Shown here: piece after piece, positions 47,921 to 60,273 of the stretch
Layout of the letters: the number at the start of each line of letters is the position of its first letter
Position numbering within the stretch: the first letter of the stretch is position 1
NCBI GenBank assembly: GCA_963969595.1
Contig: OZ018416.1
Span: 7,270,065 to 7,334,064 of the forward strand
Length of the DNA stretch: 64,000 bases
Source of the DNA: Neckera pumila
Taxonomy: Eukaryota; Streptophyta; Bryopsida; Hypnales; Neckeraceae
Direction: 5' to 3'
Notes under the pieces: model-generated
Seen by the model: the letters and a program-made list of their open reading frames with translations, nothing else
Told to the model about the DNA's origin: nothing
Databases searched by the model: none
Made by a program: the position numbers and the translations under genes

Positions 47921-49801
47921 ATGGACTCTGTGGAGTCTCTTTGTAGCATTGCGCATGTTGCGAGTGAGCAAGAGGTACTCGACTGGTTCCACCGCTTACC
48001 TCCCGGATCGCTCATCACGCGCGACACAGGCCTCATCGCCTGTCAACGCGCGATCGTTCGCAATCCCGACGTAGGCGTCTGCAGAGCGTTCCTTTCGCAC
48101 CCCGAGATTCGCCAAAACGTCAACAACATCGTCCCTGAGTATCCCTCCCGCGGCGCTCCCACAACGCTGCTGCACGCGGCGGTGCTGCGCGGGACAGACG
48201 TCTTGCACCTCTTGCTAACACTTCCCGAGGTCGACCTCAACGTGGTTTGCACAAAGGGGTTGACGCCGTTCCACTTGGCGTGTTCGTTGTCGCGTTCCGA
48301 CCTTGTGGATTCTTTGTTGCGTGACCGTCGCGTGGCTTTGACTGCCACGACGCTTGATCATCGGACTGCGCTCCATTGTGCTTGCGGGGATGGAAATTCT
48401 ACGAGCAAGAGTGACTCGAGATGGGAAGTCGTGCGCTTGCTCGTGAAAGCATCTGCAACGAACGGATTCGGGTTTCTGAATGCGAGGGACAGCCGTGGCA
48501 GAACCGTGCTTCACTATGCGGCTGAGAATAACCTCATCACTGTCGTGGCGGAGCTTCTCGTCGCTGATGCGGAAGCTTCTGCTACGAACTCCACGAATTC
48601 TTTGGTCGACTTGGTGCTGGCGACAGACAGCCGAGGCCGCTTGGCTGTGCACTTGACCGCGCAGAAAGGTCACCGCGAGGTCGTGCTCTTGCTTCTGCGC
48701 CGCGCGAGGCACACACTTCACGCTCACGACGATGAAGCGCTGTCTCCTTTACACCTCGCCATCCGCGGCGGCCATCTCCAAATCCTCCAAGACTGGATCC
48801 CCCATTACGTCTCCACTTCGAAGTCCCCCACGAAAACTTTCATTGAGCTTCTCGAAACAACCACGCACTCCGAAATTGCGGCGTTTTTACTGAAGGAGCT
48901 GGAGCAACAGCTGCAAGGCTCCTCGTCTCTCATGCTCTGGGCAATCGAGTCCCATTCCGCCACCTTGATCCCCCAAATTCTGAAGTGGCAACCCCACCTT
49001 GCAAATGAGACTCTGGACCAGGAAAGAAACCAAACCCCTCTACACCTTGCCACAATCTCTGGTCAACTGGATGTGGTGGAAGCATTGTGTAAGGAGCAAG
49101 GCTGGTTGTTGCAAGCAAACAGGAAGGACAAGCTCAACAAAACCGCTGTGGATTATGCGTATGCTCTTGAGAAGAGGGATGTATGTGAGTGTCTGATGCG
49201 ACGTGGGGATGTGAAGGAGTATATTGGCATGTTGCACAAGGAGCAGGATTCTTATGTCGCGGCTGCTAATGCCATCCTCGTGGTTGCTGGTTTGATGGCA
49301 GGGACTTCCTATGGCAGTTGTTTTAAACCCTTGACAGATGGCTATGGTAAAGGCCATCATTATTGGTTGTTTTACATCACTATGCCAACTACGTTTTTGA
49401 CATCCATCGTTGCAACCATCCTTGGAGCGTGCGCTGCCTTGCCATTCTCATTTCGGTTCTATGTTGGGAGGCATTCCAGTGGGTGGCACAGTGAGTATAT
49501 TGGACATAAAGTGAGACTGGTGCGCGTGCTGGTGGCATTGGCAAGCTACTTCTTGTTGTTATCCCTGGTTACCATGGTTTTTAGCTTCTTGTGTAGTGTG
49601 TTTGGGATGATGGGCCAGTCTGTGAGAGTGAGGGTGCTGGTGTGTTCGGAGTTTACAGTGACGCTTGTGAGTGTTACAGTACTAGCATTTGTAACATATT
49701 TTAGTAGGGCCATTTACTACAGAGTAAAGCAGTTGTCGTTTAGGACAAGGAAGTCATTCAAGATGCCAGTAGTTGTGAAGCCACGATTTCTTTCAATTTG
49801 A
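47921..49801 (+). CDS. Ankyrin-repeat membrane protein with PGG domain (ACD6-like)
   Basis: A single-exon frame of 626 codons starts at ATG 47921 (ccgacATGG, purine at -3), which the truncated copy also uses. About eight ankyrin repeats fill residues 75-400 (TLLHAAVLRG, TPFHLACSLS, RTALHCACGD, GRTVLHYAAENN, GRLAVHLTAQKG, SPLHLAIRGG, TPLHLATISGQ). The PGG-type domain begins at about residue 445 with VAAANAILVVAGLMAGTSYG, and four hydrophobic segments follow to residue 610. The tail is basic. Plant relatives such as ACD6 and ITN1 are plasma-membrane or ER proteins in immunity and salt response. The PGG motif itself is degenerate (KPLTDGYGKG). It is intact, with no stop or frameshift. Confidence 0.93.
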   Translation: MDSVESLCSIAHVASEQEVLDWFHRLPPGSLITRDTGLIACQRAIVRNPDVGVCRAFLSHPEIRQNVNNIVPEYPSRGAPTTLLHAAVLRGTDVLHLLLTLPEVDLNVVCTKGLTPFHLACSLSRSDLVDSLLRDRRVALTATTLDHRTALHCACGDGNSTSKSDSRWEVVRLLVKASATNGFGFLNARDSRGRTVLHYAAENNLITVVAELLVADAEASATNSTNSLVDLVLATDSRGRLAVHLTAQKGHREVVLLLLRRARHTLHAHDDEALSPLHLAIRGGHLQILQDWIPHYVSTSKSPTKTFIELLETTTHSEIAAFLLKELEQQLQGSSSLMLWAIESHSATLIPQILKWQPHLANETLDQERNQTPLHLATISGQLDVVEALCKEQGWLLQANRKDKLNKTAVDYAYALEKRDVCECLMRRGDVKEYIGMLHKEQDSYVAAANAILVVAGLMAGTSYGSCFKPLTDGYGKGHHYWLFYITMPTTFLTSIVATILGACAALPFSFRFYVGRHSSGWHSEYIGHKVRLVRVLVALASYFLLLSLVTMVFSFLCSVFGMMGQSVRVRVLVCSEFTVTLVSVTVLAFVTYFSRAIYYRVKQLSFRTRKSFKMPVVVKPRFLSI

Positions 49802-50449
49802 CCCAGATGTAGACTTTGAAACTTGCCATGGACAACAATTATCCTTGTCGCCTGGTAGATAAATTTTTCGTTCACGAGGAATCAGCCTGTTGAGAATGAA
49901 TGAGGATCTTGGACAACTGCATGTCACTCTTGATTTACACTGGCTGAATAAGGACTAGGAGAGTTCCTCTTGAAAAGAGGTGCAGAGTTTCAATTGCTGT
50001 TTGAAGCTGTGACTCTGTTTGTGCAACTTTTGTGCCACTCTGCTCCAACTGGGCAAGTTGAGGGCTCTTCTCAGGGGTCATCTCAGATATTACTGTGTTT
50101 ATTGTGGAGCCTGTCCTTCTTCAATGCCTTATAAATATATATTATACTCAGTACATGTTACCAGTACATGAACTTAATTTGTGTGTGCATCTGCATTTTA
50201 TTAAGTGATTGGCGTGGCGTCAATATTCGAGTGGCAGGAGCTTGTACTTCGATGCGATGCCGTATCCAGGTACACATACGCACGCCTCAGCTTGATGAAT
50301 TGAACCCATCATTCATTGTTTGTTCGTTTGGGTAGGAATTATATATACATCTCCTGATCGGGATTTCACCTGGATTTCAGAGATTTCTGTTTTTGTTTCT
50401 TCTTTGGCACTTAATTCATTTGGCACTTTAAATTCTTACCACCCGCGAC
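49802..50449. other. 3' flank of the ankyrin gene
   Basis: This is likely 3' UTR and downstream DNA. A region at 50125-50150 (ataaatatatatta) could serve as a polyadenylation signal. There is no second gene. Confidence 0.45.
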
Positions 50450-51440
50450 CTGAAACATAAATCCATACCTGTCCTAGTTTTAGATCTAAAATAAGATCTT
50501 TGTGAAGATATATATGTCACAATTTTTGACGCCAGAATTGCTCTAAGTAAACAGAATTTCGGTTTAATTGTATACCTGTCCTAGTTTTAGAGGGTTTTGT
50601 GTTGACGTCTGTCACAATGTTTTTCGCCGGAATCACCAATCTAACGAAATGGACGATATTCGATCGATCTCTGAACAGGCCGGCTCAAGCAATTTGCGTT
50701 CCACTGATCATTCTGACTCGATTTGCAGTTAGTTCTGTTGTCTGAAGACGTCGTCGTAGCATGATCGAGGAGGTCTATTACGAAGAGAAATTCGTACACT
50801 ATGACTATGACGTTTGTGACTTTATTAATTAATTGTTCAGTGTTCCATTTCTATTGCAAATTCAAGTGTAACGTTAGAGAGTAAATGCGCGCAATTTCGT
50901 TAAATTGGCAGAATTTCTCGAAATTGGCGCAATTCAGGGCCCCCAATCTGTGCCGGTCGTCGTATTTCGCTTTTCTGACGATGAACATCACAATTTTGGC
51001 TCCTAGAATTTTTTCCTTTTGCCGCAATTGAAGATTGAGCTGTGCCACTGCGTTCAAATTTAAATTCCTATTTAGTGCCGTAGCCTGAAGCAAATAAATT
51101 TAAACTTTTGCGTCAGATTCTTGAAGTTCCTGCCTCGCGTGAATTGAACTTCTTCCCTCTCCCACCCATTTCTGTCATCATCGTCGTGACCCGGAGCTCT
51201 GTCAAACTGTCCCGTAATTTTAGCATTATAATCATTGTATTAGGAGTGGTAACCATTATGCTGCATAATACGGTTGAACCATTATACGGTAATCGCCCCA
51301 GTATATATAATTGATCGCAGGCAGTTTTCCTCTGACTACGATTGTACGTGGTCGATGAGTTTTGAACAAAAGAGGATCTGTCCGAGGATCTGTTGTGGAG
51401 AATGCGATGTGAGTTTTCTTGTCTTGTTGCATCAAATGCA
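50450..51440. repeat. DS repeat, copy 1
   Basis: It is collinear with 63093-64000 and beyond the window edge ('aaacataaatccatacctgt', 'gtctgaagacgtcgtc', 'gacccggagctctgtcaaac', 'gaacaaaagaggatctgtcc'). The base composition is balanced and promoter-like, but open frames are not kept well between the copies. Confidence 0.85.
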
Positions 51441-52214
51441 AAGCTAGAGAGATTTCAGCGTCAGAATTATTTTCACCTTCTCATGGAAATTTCTCAAGCT
51501 TTACTCATCTATTTGTTGCCATCGTTTTAAGTGCTCATTGAAGATGATCTGCGGTAGGTGGTTTCTTTCTTATCTGACTTCGTAGAAGTTTTGCATGTAG
51601 CTGAATAATGTCGCGATTGTTGCGACCTATTCAAAATTCGTCTGCTAATTTGTACGAGCCAAGGCCAGCCTACCTGTCCGAAATCATGAGCCTTGATTTC
51701 CTTTCAACAACTGCATGTCTAAAGAGACCTCGTTCTAAACTGAATACTATCATGAGCCTTGATTATTTTATAAGAGAAGTTTCTGAAATTTTGCGAAATG
51801 GCTTCACTGTTTCCAAATATAATCTATTTTCGCAATTTAAACGTATGTTCGATGTTTAGATTGAAAGGAAAACTGATACAGTGCTACTGAAGTCAATAAG
51901 ATACCAACGTAATGAGTGATTTTTATTGTCCTAAACCAGTGCCTTGAGAAAGTGAAAGCCTGATCGAATTGGAGATATTCTTGTTCAAATCTAATCAATA
52001 ATTCAGTTGATGTAGGATGCAGATTCAATGAGAGAAAGATGTATATTACTTGCTTCGTTGGATAAAGAGAATAATGAAATTGTAATTATCAATTCTTTTA
52101 TTGGCAAAATTGTGACATTCGTTTGCACAAGCTCAAAAACTTTACAGAAAATCTGGACACTGTTGGCCAGATGTGCAAATACACCAAAAAGTTAAAATAA
52201 ATATTAAAAATTAT
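51441..52214. other. No clear gene
   Basis: This continues downstream of DS copy 1. An 83-codon frame (51608-51859, +) matches no family I recognise. The remainder is AT-rich. Confidence 0.4.
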
Positions 52215-52510
52215 GAATCATATAGTATAACAACTTTTTTCAAAATACTTTGAACTAAAAAAAGTAGTAAAATTAAGTTAAGTTTCATCTCCTAAAATTC
52301 TTTTGAGATTTCAAGCCTTTAATCAAAAGTTATGAACAAAGTTCAAAGAAGAAGTTTGAAAATGTCAAAGATAATCTCCCTTTCAACACCTTACGAACAC
52401 AATTCCTACTTTTGATTTAACTATGAGTGATTGGGAAACTACAAATTCTAATTTATATATCCCCACATGGATTGTTCTACCTCCTACTTACGACCCCATG
52501 TGTATATAAA
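52215..52510. repeat. H-family palindrome, copy H4, internally deleted
   Basis: The left arm is present to 'ctccctttcaacacc'; most of the inner right arm is missing, and the outer right arm resumes at 'aacacaattcctacttttga', ending 'gaccccatgtgtatata'. Confidence 0.75.
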
Positions 52511-54230
52511 GAGCTTCTCTTCTCACTTTAAAACTCAAAATGAGATAATGTTGACAAAAGGTTAGATTGCAGTGATATATTATTCAATGTATGCTTTGGG
52601 TTATTGGCAAACCATCTTCCTTTACAGTTTTTTGTTGATTTGTATATTTGGTCCTAGAATTAGGAAAAAAATGGAGTACACCATAAATGTACTACCACCA
52701 TCCCAATATAGAAGCTTACTTTAATGATGTGTAGATGAGGACTTTGGAGTAGAAAAGGTAGTCTCTGATGCTTTTGAATCTTATGGATAAGGTAACCAAC
52801 CCATTTCCAGCCACTCAAGTAATTACGCATATTTAGAGTATAGATTTTTTGAGTGCGGAATTTTTTTCTTTCACGAGATTAGAGTTTGGAAAGATTGCAT
52901 ATTTTTCCAAAATTTTATTATTGAAAACGTAGTTACTATGAATTTTTTAGTGAAAAATTCTCTTAGACCTATAATGGTGATATAGACCTTTTTATTTCTG
53001 ATCATAAGCTGATTGCAAAATTTACCAAGGGCTGGTTACAATATTGACTACCTTGTAGCCAATCATATTGCTCCACACTTGCTTCCGAAATGGAGCCACA
53101 AATTCACGGAAAGACAACAATCCACATTACCAAAATGGGGGGGATTAGAAAGGGGTCGGCTACCTCAGTACTCTTTAGTTTCAGATGCTATTTTTGGCAA
53201 AATCCTTGGAGCTGGTGGTCAGCCGTTGCGCTGCAATGAATTCCATCTTCAACCAAACAACGGGTGAAGAAGCTATTATACCCACATACGGCTACTGAAA
53301 GGCTGACATCTTTAAGGTAGGAGGCTCTAAAAGCGACTCTTTAAGGGCGGATTCGCCTTTTTCATAGGTTTGCATGATCAGAAATATTTTTAGCTCATTT
53401 TTCAGAGAAAGCTAAATAGATGCTAAACGCAACACAAGTGGTTTTATATTTTTTGAAGCATTTTTGAATTAGTTACAAACTTTCAAAGATTTCTGTTGTA
53501 GGTACCTATTTGTGACACCTAGGTCTCCAAAATCCTTCCCCTTGCAACTTCTATAGTGATTTGAGGAAATCAAGGTCAATGATTGGCTCTTGCAATAGAT
53601 AACTAATTTTTCTTTGATGCATTCAATAGCTAAAGTGGTCCATTCAAAGATCACATGCAATCCATTCTACAACTAATTATAGGGTCGGTTTGAAGGAGAG
53701 GGTTGCTTTTACAGCCTCCTACCTTATTTGAATAACAACAATTCATCGCATCCACCATATAGAACTGAAACTTTTTCAAAATAAATATAGAATTCATCAT
53801 TTTGACAATTTTTTCCTATCTAGGAAAACTATTTTTTGAAAAATAAGTCCCCAATAATATCATCCCCTAGTAGAGTTAATCCCTAAAGGACCGGAAGGTG
53901 TTTGAATATAGCTTTTGTTTTCTTGATTAGCTCTTGTAACAAATAGAATTCTTCATTTGTGTGGAATAATTTTGATGATTGCCACCATTGAAATGAAAGA
54001 AGACTTATGTAGCTTTCCTATGAGAAAAATATCAACAAAATTGCACAATTTTTGAGAAAATGCCATTGTTGACAAGATTGATGAAAATGTTTGGTTAGGT
54101 AGTACTTTGTATATACACTAAATTTGGAATGCTTGAAAGTGATCCAAAACTTTGATTTTTTTTCCCACGGGTACATATCATCATGATTTTGATGTGTACC
54201 TTTTTTCAAAATAGTTCGGAGGTGTGGAAA
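52511..54230. repeat. S dispersed repeat, most complete copy
   Basis: It is collinear in pieces with 9480-9840, 20030-20480 and 24585-25560. It is interrupted at about 53310-53725 by an S2 unit whose ends 'aaggtaggaggctctaaaag' and 'cttttacagcctcctacctt' are inverted. The F repeat (TTAATCCCTAAAGGACC) starts at 53879 within it. Confidence 0.7.
53310..53725. mobile_element. S2 element with inverted ends
   Basis: AAGGTAGGAGGCTCTAAAAG at the left is answered by CTTTTACAGCCTCCTACCTT at the right (18 of 20 bases pair). The inside matches 23330-23480 and 19715-19820. Confidence 0.6.
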
Positions 54231-54639
54231 AAAAGATATGAGGATGTGAAACGACAATCCAAAACACCTTTTTCATTTTCAAAAAAATTGCCAAAAAATT
54301 TACCAAAATATGCACCCTCAATCATTCCTTGATTGGATTGCACCAACGGATTCAATAGAAAAAAACCATCTAGTATCTTTTTGTTGTTCACGGATTCTTA
54401 GTGATGTTCACATTTTGAATTTTCTACAAATATAGTTGCAGAAGCTACACGGTGGCGTTGAAAGTCTTTTTGGGGTTAATCACAAAGTACCTCAAACCAA
54501 GGACCAAGAACCAGAGTTTATAAAAAGCATGTCAAATAAACACTACCTGTTGAAAAGTTGGCAATTTTGTCTTTGACTTAAAATAAATACAGCACATAAA
54601 TTCTTCCAAGCACCAAAGTTGGGCTCCCTTTAGAAAAAA
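54231..54639. other. Insertion in the F repeat, unassigned
   Basis: Relative to the F copy at 25191, about 370 bp of extra sequence separates the segment ending near 54230 from 'tcttccaagcaccaaag' at 54602. No inverted ends or coding potential is seen. Confidence 0.4.
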
Positions 54640-54993
54640 AAATCAATCCTCCGAAGGGCTGCTTCACGATCCCCTTTTAATACCCTAAAATTTTGTTATG
54701 AGTCTAAAAATTTATTTTTCTCCAATTTTTGTGCAACTGAAACTGCTGCCACTATGGCGCAGGAATCCAGATTTATGAATAAAAAATTAATAATAATAAT
54801 TTTTTTAAATATACATACAAAAAAATAAAAATAAAAATAAAAATTTGCAAAGTCTGACTGCTTTAGCAAGCAGTCATACACTCTAACTGCTCATCGGGGG
54901 TACTTTTCCAAATTGACAAGCCAAACTCAAAATAGCTTGGCATGTCAATTTGGAACGATCCTTTGAAAGGTTGATTTTTTCTCTAATGATTTT
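54640..54993. mobile_element. K-family element K7, nested in the F repeat
   Basis: The ends 'aaaaaatcaatcctccgaag' and 'aaaggttgattttttctcta' are inverted. An inner hairpin 'ttgacaagccaaa' / 'cttggcatgtcaa' is shared with K4. In F at 25605 the site is uninterrupted ('ttttagtttagtgg'). Confidence 0.8.
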
Positions 54994-55574
54994 AGTTTGG
55001 TGCTTAGTTTTAATTTGTGTTACAAGTACATCAATAGACATAGGCATCATCTGGCCTCATCCACGTCAAGGAAAGAGTAGGTAAGCTTTGAACTATTTGA
55101 AGGGAAGTAAGGTTTGATTGCCCATCTTTTAAAAAAGCAAATTCCTTTGCAGTTATTTACATTTAGAGAGGAGGTTAAGTTAAAGGTCACTACACAAAAT
55201 AGTGGAATTAGTTTGCCCCACACTAATTTCTCATATCTAACACTTTTAGACATGGTCAGCTATAGTCTGGGACACCTAATTTCATTATTTTGTGTACGTA
55301 ACATTGAGCAGCCTTCAAAGAGGTTGCCTTTCCCTCTCTGGAGTCCTCATCCACGATATTCATCCTCATATAAATAATGTAAGCTTGGGTACCAAAATAG
55401 TGGCAATACATTATAGAATGTTCTATTTTTGTTTGTTAATATTAGGACTAGATATATAAATCAACAAATATTTGTAGAAAAAAATGTTGGCAAAAAATCC
55501 AATGAGTAATGCATTAGAACTATTTGCTATCAATAACACATTTTGGATTTTCAAGTGAAAAAACATCTCTATAT
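54994..55574. other. Remainder of the F copy and unassigned sequence
   Basis: The stretch 54994-55160 follows F ('tcatctggcctcatccacg'-type segment, 'gaactatttga'). The rest is AT-rich with no gene. Confidence 0.45.
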
Positions 55575-56135
55575 ATACACATGGGGTGGTAGGAGGTAGA
55601 TCAATCCATGTAGGATAAATAAATTAGAATTTGTAGTTTTTCAAGCACTCATAGTTAAGTCAAAAACAAAAAATTGTAAAAAAATAGAATTTTAGACCTC
55701 ATTTAGGCATAGTAGTATAGCTTTTCTCAAAAATCTTTGAACTAAAAAAATTTGGTGAATGAAGATAAGTTTCACTTCCAAAAATCCGTTTGACATTTTG
55801 AATCTCCAATTAAAAGTTATGGACAAATTTGAGAGAGGGATTGGAATGGACATTTTCTTTAAAATTTTTAAAAATCCTCTCTCAAATTTGTCCATAACTT
55901 TTGGTAGGAGATTCAAATGCCAAACACATTTTTGGAGGTGAAACTTATCTTCATTCTCCAACTTCTTTTAGTTCAAAGATTTTTGAGAAAAGCTATACTA
56001 TTATGCCTAAATGAGGTCTAAAATTATATTTTAACACAATTCTTTGTTTTTGACTTAACTATGAGTGCTTGAGAAACTACAAATTCTAATTTATTTATCC
56101 CACATGGGTTGTTCTACCTCTCACCACCTTATGTG
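55575..56135. repeat. H-family palindrome, copy H5 (most complete)
   Basis: It runs from 'acacatggggtggtaggagg' near 55579 to 'ctcaccaccttatgtgtata' near 56119. The inner arms 'caaatttgagagagg' and 'cctctctcaaatttg' pair around about 55850. It shows the uninterrupted target of the CACTA element in H1. Confidence 0.85.
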
Positions 56136-56383
56136 TATATGTAGAGCTTCTCTTGTCAATTGAGAACACAAAATATGAATGACAATCACATCAAAGTGAG
56201 GTAATTCAAGCATTGAGATAATTAATTCTTTATATATTGATTGCCATTTTGAATAAGTTTATTATTTTATTTATAGTTTTATTTCAAAGTACTTAATTTT
56301 CCATTAACTCCAATGTGCAGCTGCAACCTTGTAATAAATTCACAAATCTTGTTTCGTTCTGACAAATTTTGTCAAGTGTCCTT

Positions 56384-58015
56384 ATACACTATAAGAAATC
56401 CATGTCTTTTCTAGTGTCCGGGTTCGGACGTTGATGTTTGACAGGACACGGGATTGTCTACGAGCAATTGGCCTGAAGTGTTGGATTCCCGTCGATGTTG
56501 TAGAGAGCACGAGCAGATTTAGGCGAAAACAATGTGTTACTCTAACGAACGGTTCTGTTCTTTTAGACACAAGTAGCGACAGACATTTGTTTTTCTAAGC
56601 GTTAAGAAAAACATAGCTTGCCGCTTCAGCAGGGTCTACATTTTGACTGCAAGTAAGTCAGCAAGAATTACTTCAGTCAATGGTAAAACACCTACCTGAG
56701 TTCCAAAAAAATGGAGAAGGACAGCCAAACGACCTGCCCATAAAAAAGACAAAAAACATTGCATCTGACGTGGCACGTGACATGGAATGTAGTGATGTGG
56801 CAATTGTCTTTGCTGACATGGCATGCCACGTCAGCATAGGGGCCTACTAGAGCACCTTCTCTGCACTATTTTCTTCCGATGTCTTCCTAGACATTTCAAC
56901 GACTACATAGACGTTCCAGAAAACAATGTGCGTTTTGTCTTGCATGCGATTGTCCCCTTCTATGCCTATTCGTTGAAATAGATATATGTTGAAGCGGACA
57001 CTCGACTGTCATAGGTGATGTTTGCATGTTAGATGACTGCATCTTGCATGTCCTCCATAACCTCTCTATGCAACTTCTATTTGTAATACAATTTATGCGT
57101 TTTATATATCCTATATGATTTGTCTTACCTCTTGGCACCTCACTTGTATAAAGGGCTTGTCTTGTTTTCTTTATTTACTTCATAATAAATGGTTTTCAAA
57201 GCCATGTGATGTATTTGCCAAATATGACGTATTATATATGGCATATTATATACAGTTTATTGTATATTGTATATGGCATATGGTATATAGTGTATGTTGT
57301 ACTATGTATGGGATATTGTGTATAGTATGCTATATTGGATATTATAAAATGCATATGTATGTTGTGTATGACATGTGTCATTGTCTATATTAACATCATA
57401 TTAAACAATGCATTGCATCATATGAACATCAGAGGTGACATGATTTTGTTCATTTAAATCATACTGGACATTCTAAAAGGTGTTTCTGTTTGGAATGTAC
57501 ACGTCTAAGATGGCGTCGCAAAATATTTGGACGTTTAAGTTGACATCGCAAAAAATGTCTGGATGTCTAAGTTGACATCTTGAAAAACATTTAGATGTCT
57601 AATTTGACGTCCAAAAAATGGCTCAAAAAGCATCTGGACAACGTTAAACTATGCTGACTAGGCCTACCACGTCATCCTTGGCGGATGCCACATCACTTTT
57701 CCCGCGGACACATCATCTACCACATCATCTGCCATGTCACCAACAGCTCGGATGAAAAAATGCACACGTAGCCTTCGTCGCTGATATGGCGCTAGCATAG
57801 CAGCCACATGGCTGAATTTTAGCAGATTTGGATCCATGTCCCTTCTGATGTCTGACCCTTGATACGTCCATGTTATCTCAAATTTTTGATGTTTTTTGCA
57901 TTTCTGCCATGATGCGAAAAAAATGACATCTACAATGACACAATCGGACACCACAAGGGATGCACTCATGTCAAAATTGCCTATCTGCAAAAGACAAGGG
58001 TTTCTTATAGTGATA
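56384..58015. mobile_element. CACTA-type element, 1626 bp, non-autonomous, with ATA duplication
   Basis: The element 56387-58012 begins CACTATAAGAAATCC and ends GGGTTTCTTATAGTG. ATA flanks both sides. A nearby duplicate of the target (58083-58111, 'gtccttatagttactgat') shows the site without insert. Inside are AT-rich 'tatatggcatat' repeats (57225-57330), a roughly 37-bp minisatellite ('gatgtctaagttgacatc', 57500-57625) and opposed 'gacgtggca' / 'tgccacgtca' motifs. A 108-codon minus frame (57990-57664) has no recognised family; no transposase is present. Confidence 0.9.
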
Positions 58016-58130
58016 GTTACTGATTTGGTGTGGAGTATACCACATCATTTCATCCAAAACCAACCCACAAATCTTGATAAGTTTTGTCAAGTGTCCTTAT
58101 AGTTACTGATTTGGTGTAGAAAATACCACA
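58016..58130. repeat. Short tandem duplication next to the CACTA insertion
   Basis: The words 'ttttgtcaagtgtccttata' and 'gttactgatttggtgt' occur on the two sides of the element (56366-56386 and 58016-58031) and again joined at 58082-58116, so a unit of roughly 90 bp was duplicated before the insertion. Confidence 0.75.
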
Positions 58131-58492
58131 CCATTTATCCCTTGGATGAAATGGTGTGATATATTCCACATTATTCCGTCCAGGGAAGGCAGTAGTACTT
58201 TACTAATTGCTACTAGATGTTATGTAGTCTTGTGAAACTGGGGACAACATTAAGATTAACTCTAAATTATGAAGCATATTGTTTTGGCAAGTACACTACT
58301 TTCCAGAAGACTCGCAAAGGAAAGGTAGGGTCCTGAGGTCCTCAAATCATCTTCTATCTATAAAAAACCTCTACCGGATCTTGGTTGATGTACTCTTTCT
58401 TTCAATGGAAATGGTCTATTTGTTTCCAAAAAAAAAGTATCTCCCATCAATTCAATGACTCCATTGCTCATGACCAGCTAATATATGAAACT

Positions 58493-59054
58493 TTAGTCCC
58501 TAAGTGCTCTGACGTCCAATTTCTGGATAACAAACAGATTGAATCTCTTATTTCTTTCTCATTTTATTTGCGTGATAGTCATATTAATTTGTGGAGATAT
58601 TTTATCAAGTTGTTGTCCTATCTAATGGTTGTATTTAGTGTTATTAGAGTACATATTTTTCTAAATTACAAATGTGAAAGTATGTCAAGCGTTTGACCAA
58701 GACAAAATTGCATTGACTATAATTCAAAACTAGATTTGCAAAAATGAGATCATAGATTTTAAGATCCAAAAGATTTCAAAATTTCACCATGTTAAGAGAA
58801 CCTCCTTCAGAACCATTCTCAAAAAATGATAATATTTTATTTGTAATTAAATTTTGAAGGAATTTTGAAATTTTCCTTTCAAAATCTATAGAAAATATTG
58901 ATAATAGCATTGGCAAATCTAACCATATAGATGGAATCTACAATTCAAAATCCAAAATGTACATCAGTTTCAAAATATTCTTTCAATTAGTATTTGATGA
59001 TGATCTTTCTCAAATAACAAATTTTAGAGAAGACTTTGGACATTTAGGAATTAA
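58493..59054 (+). mobile_element. T4 element, type L (554 bp)
   Basis: The element 58497-59050 starts TCCCTAAGTGCTCTGACGTC and ends GGACATTTAGGAA, flanked by TTAG (left, one change) and TTAA (right). The R copy at 28320 has the uninterrupted site ('gaaactttaaacac'). Confidence 0.75.
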
Positions 59055-60273
59055 ACTCATAATAGTTTGACTCCCATGCCCACTCGACAGTAAGCTCTAC
59101 TCATTTTTGGGGTTCCGCCTGTCCACCTATAATTTTGTCTACATGTCCAAATTCAGCTCGCTTGCCTTAGAATTTTGCATGCCGCCCAATTTTAATTATA
59201 TTATTTTTTTTATATATAATCAAAAGATCCTTTTCAATAATAGAGATTATCCTTCAATTTTTATCTACGCAACGCTTTGCACATAACAGTGCTTTGGTAT
59301 AGGCCTAAATCTAATTGCTCTATTACATAGGATTTAGGTGTTAAAATACTACTATAATATACTCCCTTTAAGACAAACATCAAGCAGGTGGGTAGAATTT
59401 GATTGGATGGACAAAATTTGCCCATGGGGGCTACCAAGTAGAACCTCAAAATTGATTGGAATTAAACTAGAATATAGCATATGATCACCTAGATTTGCAT
59501 TCTGGATATCTTATACTATGTGTTGATTGTTGCATGTATTCTTTAAAGAAAGAATTAGTTGAATTGATTGAAATACAAGTGGAATCATATTAGTCTAATA
59601 AGAATTTGAATTGATATATAAATTTTCAAACCAAGAACATGAAAGCATTAGTAGGTGGGGTTCATGACCATCTTAAAAAGGTTCAAAATCAGTGAACCAC
59701 CTTCCTAATCCTATTTGATCAATGAGTATTTTAAAATTACAAGTTCCAAATTCTAGCAACACCTCTTTTATTGGCTGAAGCTACAACTTATCAATTCTAA
59801 CATGCATTTATCCACAATTAAGTCCATGTAAATCAACATTTATTGAATCACATTTTTATCAACCTTAAATTGTCCATAAATAGATGTTAACTTGGTATCA
59901 CTCTCTGATAATAGCACCCAATTGCTTATCCAAAGGTATATGACTTTTACATTCTGCAGAAATTGGTGGGAGACAAGCGCAAATGGAAGAATTTTGTAGA
60001 TGGTGGAATTAGATGACTAATGGCATTGGGCTAATTGATTATAAGGTAAACCAACCCATCACTATTCAGTGTCCAATTCCATCATTTTGTATGTTTAGCC
60101 CCAATTCCGTCCATTCAAATATCCAAATTTGTGCAAATCATATCCAAACCTATTCAAGATTATGACAAAATCAATCCATTAAATAATGCCCAAATGGAGT
60201 AACATGTCAATGCTTGATTGGTGAGTACTTAAGTGACATTAGATATATGGAAAGGCAATTATGGAATGTTAAA

